This document shows positions 1 through 6,954 of a stretch of DNA of 15,924 bases, in pieces. Position 1 is the stretch's first letter. Each line of letters begins with the position of its first letter. The DNA lies in NCBI GenBank assembly GCA_900555545.1, contig USLQ01000005.1:1-15924 (forward strand). The letters run 5' to 3'. Below the pieces are notes generated by a model. The model did not search any database, was not told where the DNA came from, and saw nothing but the letters and a program-made list of their open reading frames with translations. The DNA comes from an uncultured Oscillospiraceae bacterium. GTDB taxonomy: Bacteria > Bacillota > Clostridia > Oscillospirales > Acutalibacteraceae. The position numbers and the translations under genes were made by a program.

Positions 1-393
1 CACATATTTGACCCTGGCATTCTTACCCACGAAAAAGCGGTGGATACCGTCGTGCTCGCTGTCGGAGCAGCCGTCGTTATGGATACCACAGCCCGCGACA
101 ATGTTGACGTCCGCACCCTCGCCAATATAGAAGTCGTTGTACACAACGTCATTCATCCCACTCTCCGTCATGACCACGGGGATATATACGGTCTCGCCTT
201 TGACGCCTGGATGGACGCGAATGTCAATCCCGGGATGATCGGTTTTGGGGGTGATCTCCACCTTCTCGGTAGAACGGCGTCCGGCCGCCTGGCCGTTGGC
301 CCGGATATTATAGGCCCCGGACGGGATCTCATCAATTCCGGCAATTTCCCTTAGCAGATCGTATTGCGTCTGCGTCAGCATCCCCTGTTTCAT
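1..393 (-). CDS. SufB/SufD-family Fe-S cluster scaffold, partial (C-terminus beyond left edge)
   Basis: The first 131 codons of a protein of the SufB/SufD family, which forms the beta-helical scaffold on which Fe-S clusters are built with the SufC ATPase in the cytoplasm. The start of the family core is visible, with the stretch GCGIHNDGCSDSEHDGIHRF near residues 97-116, typical of the short clostridial and archaeal SufB-like proteins. The ATG at 393-391 shares one base with the sufC stop (TGATG), so translation is probably coupled. A sufC directly upstream, with neither sufS nor sufU visible, fits the two-gene 'SUF-like minimal system' (SmsC-SmsB), but genes beyond the left edge cannot be seen. 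An assignment to SufB rather than SufD is not possible from this fragment. Confidence 0.88.
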   Translation of the reverse strand, partial: MKQGMLTQTQYDLLREIAGIDEIPSGAYNIRANGQAAGRRSTEKVEITPKTDHPGIDIRVHPGVKGETVYIPVVMTESGMNDVVYNDFYIGEGADVNIVAGCGIHNDGCSDSEHDGIHRFFVGKNARVKYV

Positions 394-1124
394 CACTCAG
401 CACTCCTTTCCCTAAAATCACATTGCTCGTCAAACTCCCCCAGCAGGGAGGGGAGAATTTCCTCCCGCGTGCCATACTGGGCCACGCGCCCTTCGTTGAT
501 TACGGCGACCTCGTCGGCCAGCTGCATTACACGCTCCTGGTGAGAGATGATGATAATGCTCTCATCGGCCTTGCGGCGCATGGCGCGGAAGGTGTCCACC
601 AGCATATTAAAGCTCCACAGGTCGATCCCGGCCTCCGGCTCGTCATAGATGGAGAGCTTAGCGCCACGGGCGATGAGGGTGGCAATCTCAATACGCTTAA
701 CTTCGCCGCCCGAGAGGGAGGCGTCCACTTCACGGTTTAAATAGTCGCGGGAACAGAGGCCCACATTCGTCAGATAGGCACAGCACTCGTCCTCCGGCAG
801 CTCGCTGCCATGGGCCAGGCTGAGCAGGCGGCGGACCGTCATGCCCTTAAAGCGCGGGGGCTGCTGGAAGGCATATCCAATCCCCAGGCGGGCACGCCCG
901 GTAATATCCATATCCGTGATATCTGTGCCGTTAAAAATGATTTTTCCGGAGGTCGGCTTTTCGATCCCCATAATCAGACGGGCCAGGGTGGATTTTCCCC
1001 CGCCGTTCGGTCCTGTGATGACAAGCAGTTTGCCGTCCGGTACCGTCAGGCTGACGTTGTTGACGATCTCCTGCCTGCCCTCCTCCGCGTCCACGCGGAA
1101 GGTCAGATCTTTTATTTCAAGCAT
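393..1124 (-). CDS. sufC: SufC-type Fe-S assembly ABC ATPase
   Basis: A soluble ABC ATPase of 243 residues, the usual SufC length (about 245-255). It energises cluster assembly on the SufB/D scaffold encoded immediately downstream and has no membrane partner here. Walker A is GPNGGGKST (38-46), the Q-loop is around Q87, the signature is SGGEVKR (138-144), Walker B runs into DEPEAGID (161-168) and the H-loop histidine is H195. DEPEAGID resembles the DEPDAGID of SufC proteins. The start is supported by GGAGG about 11 bases upstream and by a promoter at 1203-1231 giving a leader of about 70 bases. The stop overlaps the start of the next gene by one base, so the two form an operon. Regulation by iron or Fe-S status is suggested by a Fur-like box in the promoter. 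Confidence 0.93.
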   Translation of the reverse strand: MLEIKDLTFRVDAEEGRQEIVNNVSLTVPDGKLLVITGPNGGGKSTLARLIMGIEKPTSGKIIFNGTDITDMDITGRARLGIGYAFQQPPRFKGMTVRRLLSLAHGSELPEDECCAYLTNVGLCSRDYLNREVDASLSGGEVKRIEIATLIARGAKLSIYDEPEAGIDLWSFNMLVDTFRAMRRKADESIIIISHQERVMQLADEVAVINEGRVAQYGTREEILPSLLGEFDEQCDFRERSAE

Positions 1125-1202
1125 GAAAACAAGCCTCCAAGATAGATTTCAAAGCAGCACTATCCGATCGCATGTCTCGCTCCGGCGGCTGTCCGAGATT
1201 CA

Positions 1203-1231
1203 ATTATACCCCAAGTGAGAATCGTTATCAA
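1203..1231 (-). promoter_or_regulatory. sigma-A promoter of the suf pair
   Basis: On the minus strand the -35 is TTGATA (1231-1226) and the -10 is TATAAT (1208-1203), separated by exactly 17 bases. Transcription should begin near 1196, leaving a leader of about 70 bases before sufC. That leader contains a short inverted repeat (TCTCG / CGAGA) whose role is unknown. Confidence 0.8.
1216..1230 (-). promoter_or_regulatory. Fur-like operator over the suf promoter
   Basis: The minus strand reads TGATAACGATTCTCA, which matches 12 of the 14 defined positions of the 7-1-7 Fur box TGATAATnATTATCA. It covers most of the -35 hexamer and half of the spacer, a position where a bound repressor would block RNA polymerase. 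Binding by Fur or a relative (PerR, Zur) is inferred. Confidence 0.6.
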
Positions 1232-1351
1232 GTCATTTTCCCCATTTCATAGTAAAATGGTATTAAATTGTTGGAATGATGGATTCTTTGGATATTATTG
1301 GGCTGTATTTATACAAAAATACCGGAAATTTCGATTGTTGGGCAAAGATTC

Positions 1352-1379
1352 GGGCCGCCAGAATGTCCACTGGCGGCCC
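1352..1379. terminator. strong hairpin downstream of the flavoenzyme operon, possible bidirectional terminator
   Basis: A perfect 10-bp stem GGGCCGCCAG / CTGGCGGCCC with an 8-base loop lies 48 bases beyond the stop of the AGPS-like gene. The pyrimidine tract is better on the plus side (TTCTTTTCTCTC) than on the minus side (GAATCTTTG), so it could stop transcription from either direction. The only known transcription entering it is on the minus strand. Confidence 0.6.
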
Positions 1380-1426
1380 TTCTTTTCTCTCTTCTGTTCC
1401 CCCAGGGGGGATTTATGCCATCGCCG

Positions 1427-3202
1427 TTAATCGTCGCAGTCGTAGTGTGGAATTTCGGCTTTCTTGCCCTCGAGCACACCCTTGTTGTCGCGGCGTTGCT
1501 CATCGGGTAGATCGAGTGCCAGCGTCCCGCCGGGGTTCATGATGTTGTTCGGGTCAAAGTGCTTTTTGAGCGTACGGTAGATGTCGAGCTCCTTGGAGCC
1601 GATCTGCCCCTCCAGCCACGGGGCGGTCATCTTGCCGATGCCGTGGTGGTGGCTCATCGACGCGCCGGCCTTTTGGATGTGGTCCATGATACCGTACTGG
1701 TACTCCAGATACTCGTCAATCTCACTCATCTTGGCCTCAAAGATGAAGTAGAGATTTGCCCCCTGAGGGTAGAAGTGCGACATATGTGTCATGCACATGG
1801 TGTTCGGGCGTGACTTGCAGAACTTGCGCACCTGCTTGTAGACATCCATAAAGTTATCCCAGTTGACCGAGCACTCAAGCGTGTCGAGCATCAGGCCGTA
1901 GTCGCCCATATCCTCTCGCAGGTACGGATCGCGGAAGCGGCCGTGCTCCCACGCCTTGGTGACAATACCGGTGGTGAACATGGCGCCGTATTTGTGGCAG
2001 ATGCGGGCAATCCTGCGGCGGACGTTGTGGCTGAAGTGGCGTTCGCCCTCGGTAAAGCCGAGCATCAGGCAGCGCTTGCCATCCTCATAACCGCGCGCCT
2101 TGAGCACGGTGTCGATGGGCGTGTCGGCCACACCGTACAGGCGGAAACCGATGGAGGTCTCCTCCGGATCGGAGACGCGGAATACGGACGGATAGCCGAA
2201 CTCGCCCTGCATGATTTCACGGGCGGCTGTGACGGCAGAATCCCAGTCCTTGAACACGTAGCTGAAGCGGAAGCGGTTCTCCGGCATGTACTTGAAGATG
2301 CGTAGCGTCACATGCGTCAGGATGCCGAACGTGCCCTCGCTGCCCATCATGATCTGGTCAATAGAGGGGCCGGTCGCGTTGCGCGGGCATTCATCGGACT
2401 TGATGACGCCGATAGGCGTCACATACGTCTGGCTGATGACGATGTCCTCGATCTTGCCATAGTAGCTGGAGTTCTGGCCTGCGCCGCGTGTGACGGCCCA
2501 ACCGCCCACGGAGGAATATTCAAAAGACTGCGGGAAGTGGCCGCAGGTATATCTTCCCTTGGCGTGCAGGATCTCCGGCGCGTGGTTGAGGATCTCCTCC
2601 AGACGGGGGCCGCTCATACCGGCCTCCACAGTGATGGTCTGATTGTGCTCGCTGAAGCGGACAACCTTGTTGAAGTTCTTGCGCATGTCGAGGGATACGC
2701 CGCCGCATACCGGCTCCACACCGCGGGTCACGGAAGAGCCGCCGCCGTATACGTACATGGGGATCTTATTGTCGTTACAGTATTTGACAAGCTTGACGAT
2801 ATCCTCGTGGGAGCGCGGATAGACAACCGCATCCGGTAGGTTCTCTGCAATGTGCTTGCGCAGGCGCATCAGGTCGATCATCGTCTTGCCGTAGGCGACG
2901 GACAGGCGGGCGTAGTCGTCCGTGGTCACGTTGTCCTCGCCGACGATGGCGGCCAGATCCTTGAGCTGCTGCTCCGTGAAGTGAGAGGGGCTGTCGTATT
3001 CGACTTTTTCAAGCCCCATCTCCTTTTTCTCCTTGAAGTCGTCGTCCGTCATGTCAAAGACGTCCTTCATCATGCGGTAGAGCGCGCGGCTGGGGGCCTT
3101 GAACTCGTTCGGGTCGCCCCACTTGAGGATGGAGCGCCAGGAGCCTGCTGGGGCTTCCTCGTGGTACCAGTCTGGGTAAAATTCTTCTACTTTGCGTTTC
3201 AT
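1427..3202 (-). CDS. FAD-linked oxidase of the alkyldihydroxyacetonephosphate synthase (AGPS) type
   Basis: A 591-residue VAO/PCMH-fold flavoprotein. The FAD-binding domain (about 122-305) contains GGGSSVTRG (153-161) and GSEGTFGI (288-295). The segment PQSFEYSSVGGWAVTRGAG (224-242) followed by YYGKIEDIV closely resembles the corresponding AGPS stretch, and the C-terminal domain ends with the AGPS-type SHHHGIGK motif (517-524). By eye, R342 and Y485 align with AGPS active-site residues; this needs an alignment. AGPS replaces the acyl chain of acyl-DHAP with a fatty alcohol to make ether lipids; relatives oxidise 2-hydroxyacids. Position as the last gene of a GlpA/GlpB-type operon suggests a three-carbon phosphate or glycerolipid substrate. 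The start has AGGAGG about 10 bases upstream. Family assignment is firm; the exact reaction is unknown. Confidence 0.85.
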   Translation of the reverse strand: MKRKVEEFYPDWYHEEAPAGSWRSILKWGDPNEFKAPSRALYRMMKDVFDMTDDDFKEKKEMGLEKVEYDSPSHFTEQQLKDLAAIVGEDNVTTDDYARLSVAYGKTMIDLMRLRKHIAENLPDAVVYPRSHEDIVKLVKYCNDNKIPMYVYGGGSSVTRGVEPVCGGVSLDMRKNFNKVVRFSEHNQTITVEAGMSGPRLEEILNHAPEILHAKGRYTCGHFPQSFEYSSVGGWAVTRGAGQNSSYYGKIEDIVISQTYVTPIGVIKSDECPRNATGPSIDQIMMGSEGTFGILTHVTLRIFKYMPENRFRFSYVFKDWDSAVTAAREIMQGEFGYPSVFRVSDPEETSIGFRLYGVADTPIDTVLKARGYEDGKRCLMLGFTEGERHFSHNVRRRIARICHKYGAMFTTGIVTKAWEHGRFRDPYLREDMGDYGLMLDTLECSVNWDNFMDVYKQVRKFCKSRPNTMCMTHMSHFYPQGANLYFIFEAKMSEIDEYLEYQYGIMDHIQKAGASMSHHHGIGKMTAPWLEGQIGSKELDIYRTLKKHFDPNNIMNPGGTLALDLPDEQRRDNKGVLEGKKAEIPHYDCDD

Positions 3203-3251
3203 ACAAGCGGTTCCTCCTTATTTTCAGTAACCAATTCTCTGTGTGGAATCC

Positions 3252-3273
3252 AAAAACCGGATCAGCAGTCCGG
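3252..3273 (-). terminator. short hairpin plus U-tract between DUF1667 and AGPS-like genes (attenuator candidate)
   Basis: On the minus strand CCGGA, a 7-base loop and TCCGG are followed directly by TTTTT. The stem overlaps the last codons and stop of the DUF1667 gene. With only 5 bp it may terminate part of the transcripts and so lower expression of the last gene relative to the first three, or it may be inert. Confidence 0.35.
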
Positions 3274-3624
3274 GATATCCTCCGTGGCCACAATGTCCGT
3301 CCCGCAGACGTCGGGGATGATGACGTCCCCCACATGGACCTTTTTCGTGACGACAACCTCGTTGATTTTTTCCATTGCCTTAAAAATATCTTCCTTGGGG
3401 ATGACGTCCTTTGTTTTGACCGGTAGCCGCGGGAAGTGTGGGAACGACGTCGCAACGGTGCTGGAGATGGTGCGCATCGGGTGCGTCATCTCCTCCCGGG
3501 CGAACTGCTCGCCCTTTTTACAGGTGTTCCCAGTCACGGTGATCTCCTCCCCATGGACTGTCACGGTCATGCGGCAGCCGTTCGGGCACACGATACAGGT
3601 CATCTCTCTCACCTGATCCTCCAT
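3262..3624 (-). CDS. DUF1667 family cysteine protein (GlpC-position partner)
   Basis: A 120-residue protein of the DUF1667 family, regularly found next to GlpA- and GlpB-like flavoproteins in Clostridia and thought to serve as a small redox or metal-binding partner. The N-terminal part shows CIVCPNGC (C10, C13, C17) and a fourth cysteine at C35 (NTCKKG), a likely Fe-S or zinc site; the rest is a small beta-rich domain. There is no membrane segment. It starts 3 bases after the upstream stop, with GGAGGTG about 9 bases before the ATG. A later ATG at codon 8 is possible but would place the start just before the CIVC motif. Function beyond partner status is inferred from context. Confidence 0.85.
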   Translation of the reverse strand: MEDQVREMTCIVCPNGCRMTVTVHGEEITVTGNTCKKGEQFAREEMTHPMRTISSTVATSFPHFPRLPVKTKDVIPKEDIFKAMEKINEVVVTKKVHVGDVIIPDVCGTDIVATEDIPDC

Positions 3625-3627
3625 CTG

Positions 3628-4869
3628 TTACACCTCCATTTTCAGCGCTACCCGTGTTACGGGATGATCGATCTTCAGCGTGAGCTGTTCCATCTCCGAC
3701 GGGGAGAGGTGGATGTATTTTTTCCGCTTGGCCGTCGCCTCATTGACGCGTAGCTCAACGGCCGGCTTTTTCTGCTCGCGGCGCGGGCGGAAGTACATCG
3801 TCAGATCGTCCTGACGCGCTACGTCATAGTACTGCGGCACCACATAGGCAAACAGCTTGCTGTCGTAGTCGATTTTTACCCGCACGCGCCGGCCGGGCTG
3901 GTACTGTGCCGCATAAGCGCCCGCAAGATCTCCGCTCTCGGAGACATAGTCCACCAGATCGTTCACATGCAGTGCATTCCCGCAGGAGAACACCCCTGGC
4001 ACACTCGTCATAAACGTCTGATCCACATAGGGCCCCTTGGTGGCGGGATCGATCTCCACGCCCAGCTTTTCGGCGATCTCATTCTCCGGCAGCAGGCCGA
4101 CGGATAAAATCAGGGAGTCGCACGCGATGATGCGTTCCGTACCGGGGATGGGCTGCATCTTGTCATCCACCTTGGCGACTTCAACAGCCTCCACACGTTT
4201 GGCGCCGATCACACGCGTGACCGTGGTGGACAGGTGGAGTGGGATGTTGTAGTCGTCCAAACATTGCGCGATATTGCGCGCCAGACCGGCGGGGGTATCC
4301 TTGATCTCGTAGACGCCCTCCACCTCGGCCCCCTCGAGCGTGAGGCGGCGCGCCATAATCATACCAATATCGCCGCTGCCAAGGATGACACATTTTTTCA
4401 CCGGCATATAACCCGATATGTTGACAAAGTGCTGTGCCGTTCCGGCTGTGAACACACCCGCGGGCCGGTCGCCGTGAATAAATACCTGTTTGGCAGTGCG
4501 CTCCCGGCAGCCACACGCGAGGACGAGCGACTTGCAGTGGAAAAACTTGATCCCCTGTGCGCTCTGTACCGTGAGGGAAAAGCTGCCGTCCGCCGCCTTC
4601 TCCGCATCCGTGACAAAGGCATTCACGATGTGGTCAATGCCCAGCTTGAGCATCTCTTTATAAAACCGTCCGGCGTATTCGGGGCCGGTCAGCCGCTCGC
4701 CAAACCGTACCAGGCCAAAGCCGTCGTGGATACACTGCTTGAGGATCCCGCCCATACGGGCCTCACGCTCGATAATCAGGACACTTGCGCCCTGCTTTGT
4801 GGCGCTGATCCCCGCCGCAAGACCGGCCGGGCCGCCGCCGAGGACGATCACGTCGTAGATCTCCTTCAT
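3628..4869 (-). CDS. FAD-dependent NAD(P)-linked oxidoreductase, GlpB-like partner
   Basis: A 413-residue flavoprotein of the pyridine nucleotide-disulfide reductase fold. It has an N-terminal FAD site GGGPAG (11-16), the stretch GGILKQCIHDGFGL (40-53) common in this clostridial subfamily, a second dinucleotide site GSGDIG (164-169) for NAD(P), and the FAD-closing segment GVFSCGNALHVNDLVDYV (292-309). The C-terminal 90 residues form an added domain. No CxxC redox pair is evident, so it probably passes electrons between NAD(P) and partner subunits rather than reducing a disulfide. The ATG overlaps the stop of the GlpA-like gene by four bases (ATGA), pointing to a coupled complex. The role is by analogy with GlpAB-type glycerol-3-phosphate dehydrogenases; the substrate here is not established. 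Confidence 0.88.
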   Translation of the reverse strand: MKEIYDVIVLGGGPAGLAAGISATKQGASVLIIEREARMGGILKQCIHDGFGLVRFGERLTGPEYAGRFYKEMLKLGIDHIVNAFVTDAEKAADGSFSLTVQSAQGIKFFHCKSLVLACGCRERTAKQVFIHGDRPAGVFTAGTAQHFVNISGYMPVKKCVILGSGDIGMIMARRLTLEGAEVEGVYEIKDTPAGLARNIAQCLDDYNIPLHLSTTVTRVIGAKRVEAVEVAKVDDKMQPIPGTERIIACDSLILSVGLLPENEIAEKLGVEIDPATKGPYVDQTFMTSVPGVFSCGNALHVNDLVDYVSESGDLAGAYAAQYQPGRRVRVKIDYDSKLFAYVVPQYYDVARQDDLTMYFRPRREQKKPAVELRVNEATAKRKKYIHLSPSEMEQLTLKIDHPVTRVALKMEV

Positions 4870-6734
4870 GCTTTGACGCCTCCCTTCTCAGATTTGGCAG
4901 GGCCTTGTTTAGTTGTAGTTGTTTTCTTTTTGGGCGCCGGCTTCTTAGCCGGCTTTTTTGTTGTTTTTTTCGGTTCGGGAGCCGCGGCCGGTTTTTCCGC
5001 AGCCGGCTTGGTGCCCTTGGTGGTGGGGCCGTACAGGAACTCTGTTCCGTCGCCGTTCTTTGTAATCTCCTCCGGCTTAAGGCCGGTTTCCTGTGCGATG
5101 ATATTCGTCACCAGCGGAGAGCAGAACCCTCCCTGGCATCGACCCATTCCGGGCCGCACGCGGCGCTTGATCCCGTCGAGTGAGGTGACGGGGATCGGGG
5201 AGTGAATGCAGTCGATGATCTCGCCCTTGCTGATCTCCTCGCACCGGCAGATGATCACACCGTAGTCTGGGTTCTTTTCGATCAGCTTTTGTTTTTCCTC
5301 CAGGCTCATATATTTGAGCACCGGCGCAGCCTTGCGCACGGGGTCGAACCGGTTATTTTTGTGCACATCCATCTGTTCGCTCAGGGCGGAGGTGGTGATC
5401 TCCACAATCCGTTTGGCAATGGCCGGTGCACTTGCGAGGCCCGGGGACTGGATTGCCGCTGCGTGGACGAGGTTATCGACCTCCTCCGACCGCTCGACGA
5501 TGAACTCCTCCTCGTAGTTGCAGGCGCGCACGCCGGCAAAGTAGGTGATCACATCCGACTTGGCAAAACCCTTGATCAGGGGCAGGTGCTTTTGCAGGAT
5601 GGCGTCCACATGATCTGCATGGGTACTGAAGTCCTCGCGCAGCGGCTCCTCATAGGCGTCCGGGCCCACCAGCACGTTGCCGTCGATGGTCCGCATCACG
5701 CCGCCGCCTTTGGTGTCGGATGTGGCAGCTTTCACAGAGACAAGGCCCATGGACCGCTGGACGAGTTTGCCCTTCTTTTTATCCAGGATGACGAGCTCTC
5801 CCTTGCGCGGATGGATGGTGAAAAACTGGTCGTCCGCCATTTTGGCGATGATATCGCTGAATACGCCGGCGGCATTGACAACGATACGCGGGTAGATGGT
5901 ACCCCGGTTGGTATGTACGGCGGCAATCCGCCCATGCTCCATCTCCATGGAGGTGATAATCGTATCCAGCGATACCTTGGCGCCGTTCTCCACAGCATTT
6001 TCTGCCAGAGCGACCGTGAGCTTATAGGGGGAGAGCACGCCGCTCATCGGATAGCTGAACGCGCCGAGCGCCTCATCGGTGATGTTCGGCTCCAATTCGT
6101 GCATCCGCTGACGGCTGATGTGGCCGCCCGGGATGCCGAACGCCTTGGCGCGTGCACCGAGCACGGCGCGCCCGCCCACGCCGAACAGATGATCGGCGTA
6201 CAGGATAAAGTTGCCGTAGCGCTTAAAGGGGATCTTTAAGTCCTTGCACAGCTGGGTATACATCACATTTCCCTCTACGTTCATCTTACCGCGCAGAGTA
6301 CCGATGTGGGAGGCAATACCCGGATGAATCATGCCGTCGTTGCGGGAAGAGGCGTGCATGGCGACGTCGCTCTCCTTGTCGCACAGCAGCACGGAAACAT
6401 CCCACCGGCGCAACTCGCGCGCAATGGCGCATCCGATCACGCCGCCACCGATCACGAGTACATCCGGCCGCTCCCCGTCGATTGCGCCATCCTCAATGGC
6501 GCTGCGGCGGATGGGCGGCGGCGTAAATCCATCCAGCTCGATCTCGTTGACAACGCCCTTGTAGCCCAGCTTGGCGGCTCTTTTGCCCGCTTTGACAATG
6601 GCGGACCAGTCTGCACTCCTGCCCTCAAGTTTAATGCTCTTGCGGAACAGGGAGACTTCGGCCTCCCGGATCCCGAGCTTTGTAATTTCTTCCCGCAGGT
6701 GTTCAAACCTGCGGTGTTCCTCCGCTGAAGACAT
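4866..6734 (-). CDS. GlpA-like FAD dehydrogenase with [2Fe-2S] domain, extra N-terminal domain and Lys/Pro-rich tail
   Basis: A 622-residue protein. Residues 1-90 form an extra domain before the flavin motif; the pattern around 35-70 (IKLEGRS... GVVNEIELDG) resembles a BON domain. The DAO-type FAD domain begins at GGGVIG (96-101) and continues to about 450. A BFD-like [2Fe-2S] domain has cysteines at 496, 498, 533 and 538 (CRC ... CQGGFC). The last 50 residues are a Lys/Ala/Pro/Thr tail. GlpA proteins oxidise glycerol-3-phosphate to DHAP; the domain order after residue 90 fits that family. The ATG at 6734 has GGGAGGT seven bases upstream; an in-frame start at 6791 lacks one and was rejected. 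First gene of the operon, behind the promoter at 6865-6893. Confidence 0.87.
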   Translation of the reverse strand: MSSAEEHRRFEHLREEITKLGIREAEVSLFRKSIKLEGRSADWSAIVKAGKRAAKLGYKGVVNEIELDGFTPPPIRRSAIEDGAIDGERPDVLVIGGGVIGCAIARELRRWDVSVLLCDKESDVAMHASSRNDGMIHPGIASHIGTLRGKMNVEGNVMYTQLCKDLKIPFKRYGNFILYADHLFGVGGRAVLGARAKAFGIPGGHISRQRMHELEPNITDEALGAFSYPMSGVLSPYKLTVALAENAVENGAKVSLDTIITSMEMEHGRIAAVHTNRGTIYPRIVVNAAGVFSDIIAKMADDQFFTIHPRKGELVILDKKKGKLVQRSMGLVSVKAATSDTKGGGVMRTIDGNVLVGPDAYEEPLREDFSTHADHVDAILQKHLPLIKGFAKSDVITYFAGVRACNYEEEFIVERSEEVDNLVHAAAIQSPGLASAPAIAKRIVEITTSALSEQMDVHKNNRFDPVRKAAPVLKYMSLEEKQKLIEKNPDYGVIICRCEEISKGEIIDCIHSPIPVTSLDGIKRRVRPGMGRCQGGFCSPLVTNIIAQETGLKPEEITKNGDGTEFLYGPTTKGTKPAAEKPAAAPEPKKTTKKPAKKPAPKKKTTTTKQGPAKSEKGGVKA

Positions 6735-6818
6735 CGCACCGACCTCCCAGAAAATCATTCTCCCACATTTCCCCGCCACAGGCACTCCCAATTGGGGGCG
6801 GTAGCGGATTAGAGGGAC

Positions 6819-6854
6819 TGTACGTAGTAGAAAAATAAATTAGTTGTACGTACA
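6819..6854. promoter_or_regulatory. pair of TACGTA operator candidates for the GntR regulator
   Basis: The octamer TGTACGTA occurs twice, at 6819-6826 and 6845-6852. The second copy extends to the perfect palindrome TGTACGTACA (6845-6854). The copies are 26 bases apart, about 2.5 helical turns. The palindrome abuts the gntR -35 and lies just past the start point of the operon, so one bound protein could control both genes. Recognition by this GntR protein is inferred from position. Confidence 0.6.
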
Positions 6855-6856
6855 TC

Positions 6857-6885
6857 TTGACTTTATTCTAACAATTTAATATACT
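6857..6885 (+). promoter_or_regulatory. sigma-A promoter of the GntR regulator
   Basis: Plus strand TTGACT (6857-6862), 17 bases, TATACT (6880-6885). It occupies nearly the same DNA as the promoter of the divergent operon, so the two cannot easily be used at the same time. Confidence 0.75.
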
Positions 6886-6893
6886 ATTGTCAA
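6865..6893 (-). promoter_or_regulatory. sigma-A promoter of the flavoenzyme operon
   Basis: Minus strand TTGACA (6893-6888), 17 bases, TAGAAT (6870-6865). Transcription should begin near 6858, just before the palindrome at 6845-6854, giving a leader of about 125 bases. It overlaps the opposing gntR promoter. Confidence 0.8.
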
Positions 6894-6954
6894 TAGATTA
6901 ATTCTTTTTATTTAAAATTTCCAAATACAACGCAACGGAAGGAGAGGCATTATC

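Larger units (their letters stand above)
1125..1426. other. 302-base intergenic region without a gene
   Basis: This stretch holds the sufC leader, its promoter and Fur-like box (1203-1231), an AT-rich segment around 1232-1345 with no recognised feature, and a strong hairpin at 1352-1379. The short open frames across it have no ribosome site and resemble no family I recognise. Confidence 0.7.

Noticed and set aside
40..354. Plus-strand open frame of 104 codons at the left edge
   Set aside because: It is antisense to the SufB/SufD coding region, whose family motif is clear.
4915..4980. T-rich tract with repeats of GTTGTTTT, considered as a terminator or a repeat array
   Set aside because: It is explained by Lys and Thr codons in the tail of the GlpA-like gene and has no repeat-spacer structure.
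4234..6239. Two long plus-strand open frames (4234-5205 and 5202-6239) opposite the GlpA/GlpB-like genes
   Set aside because: Their translations show no family motif and no ribosome site was noted; they mirror well-supported genes on the minus strand, as expected where GC-rich codons suppress stops on the opposite strand.
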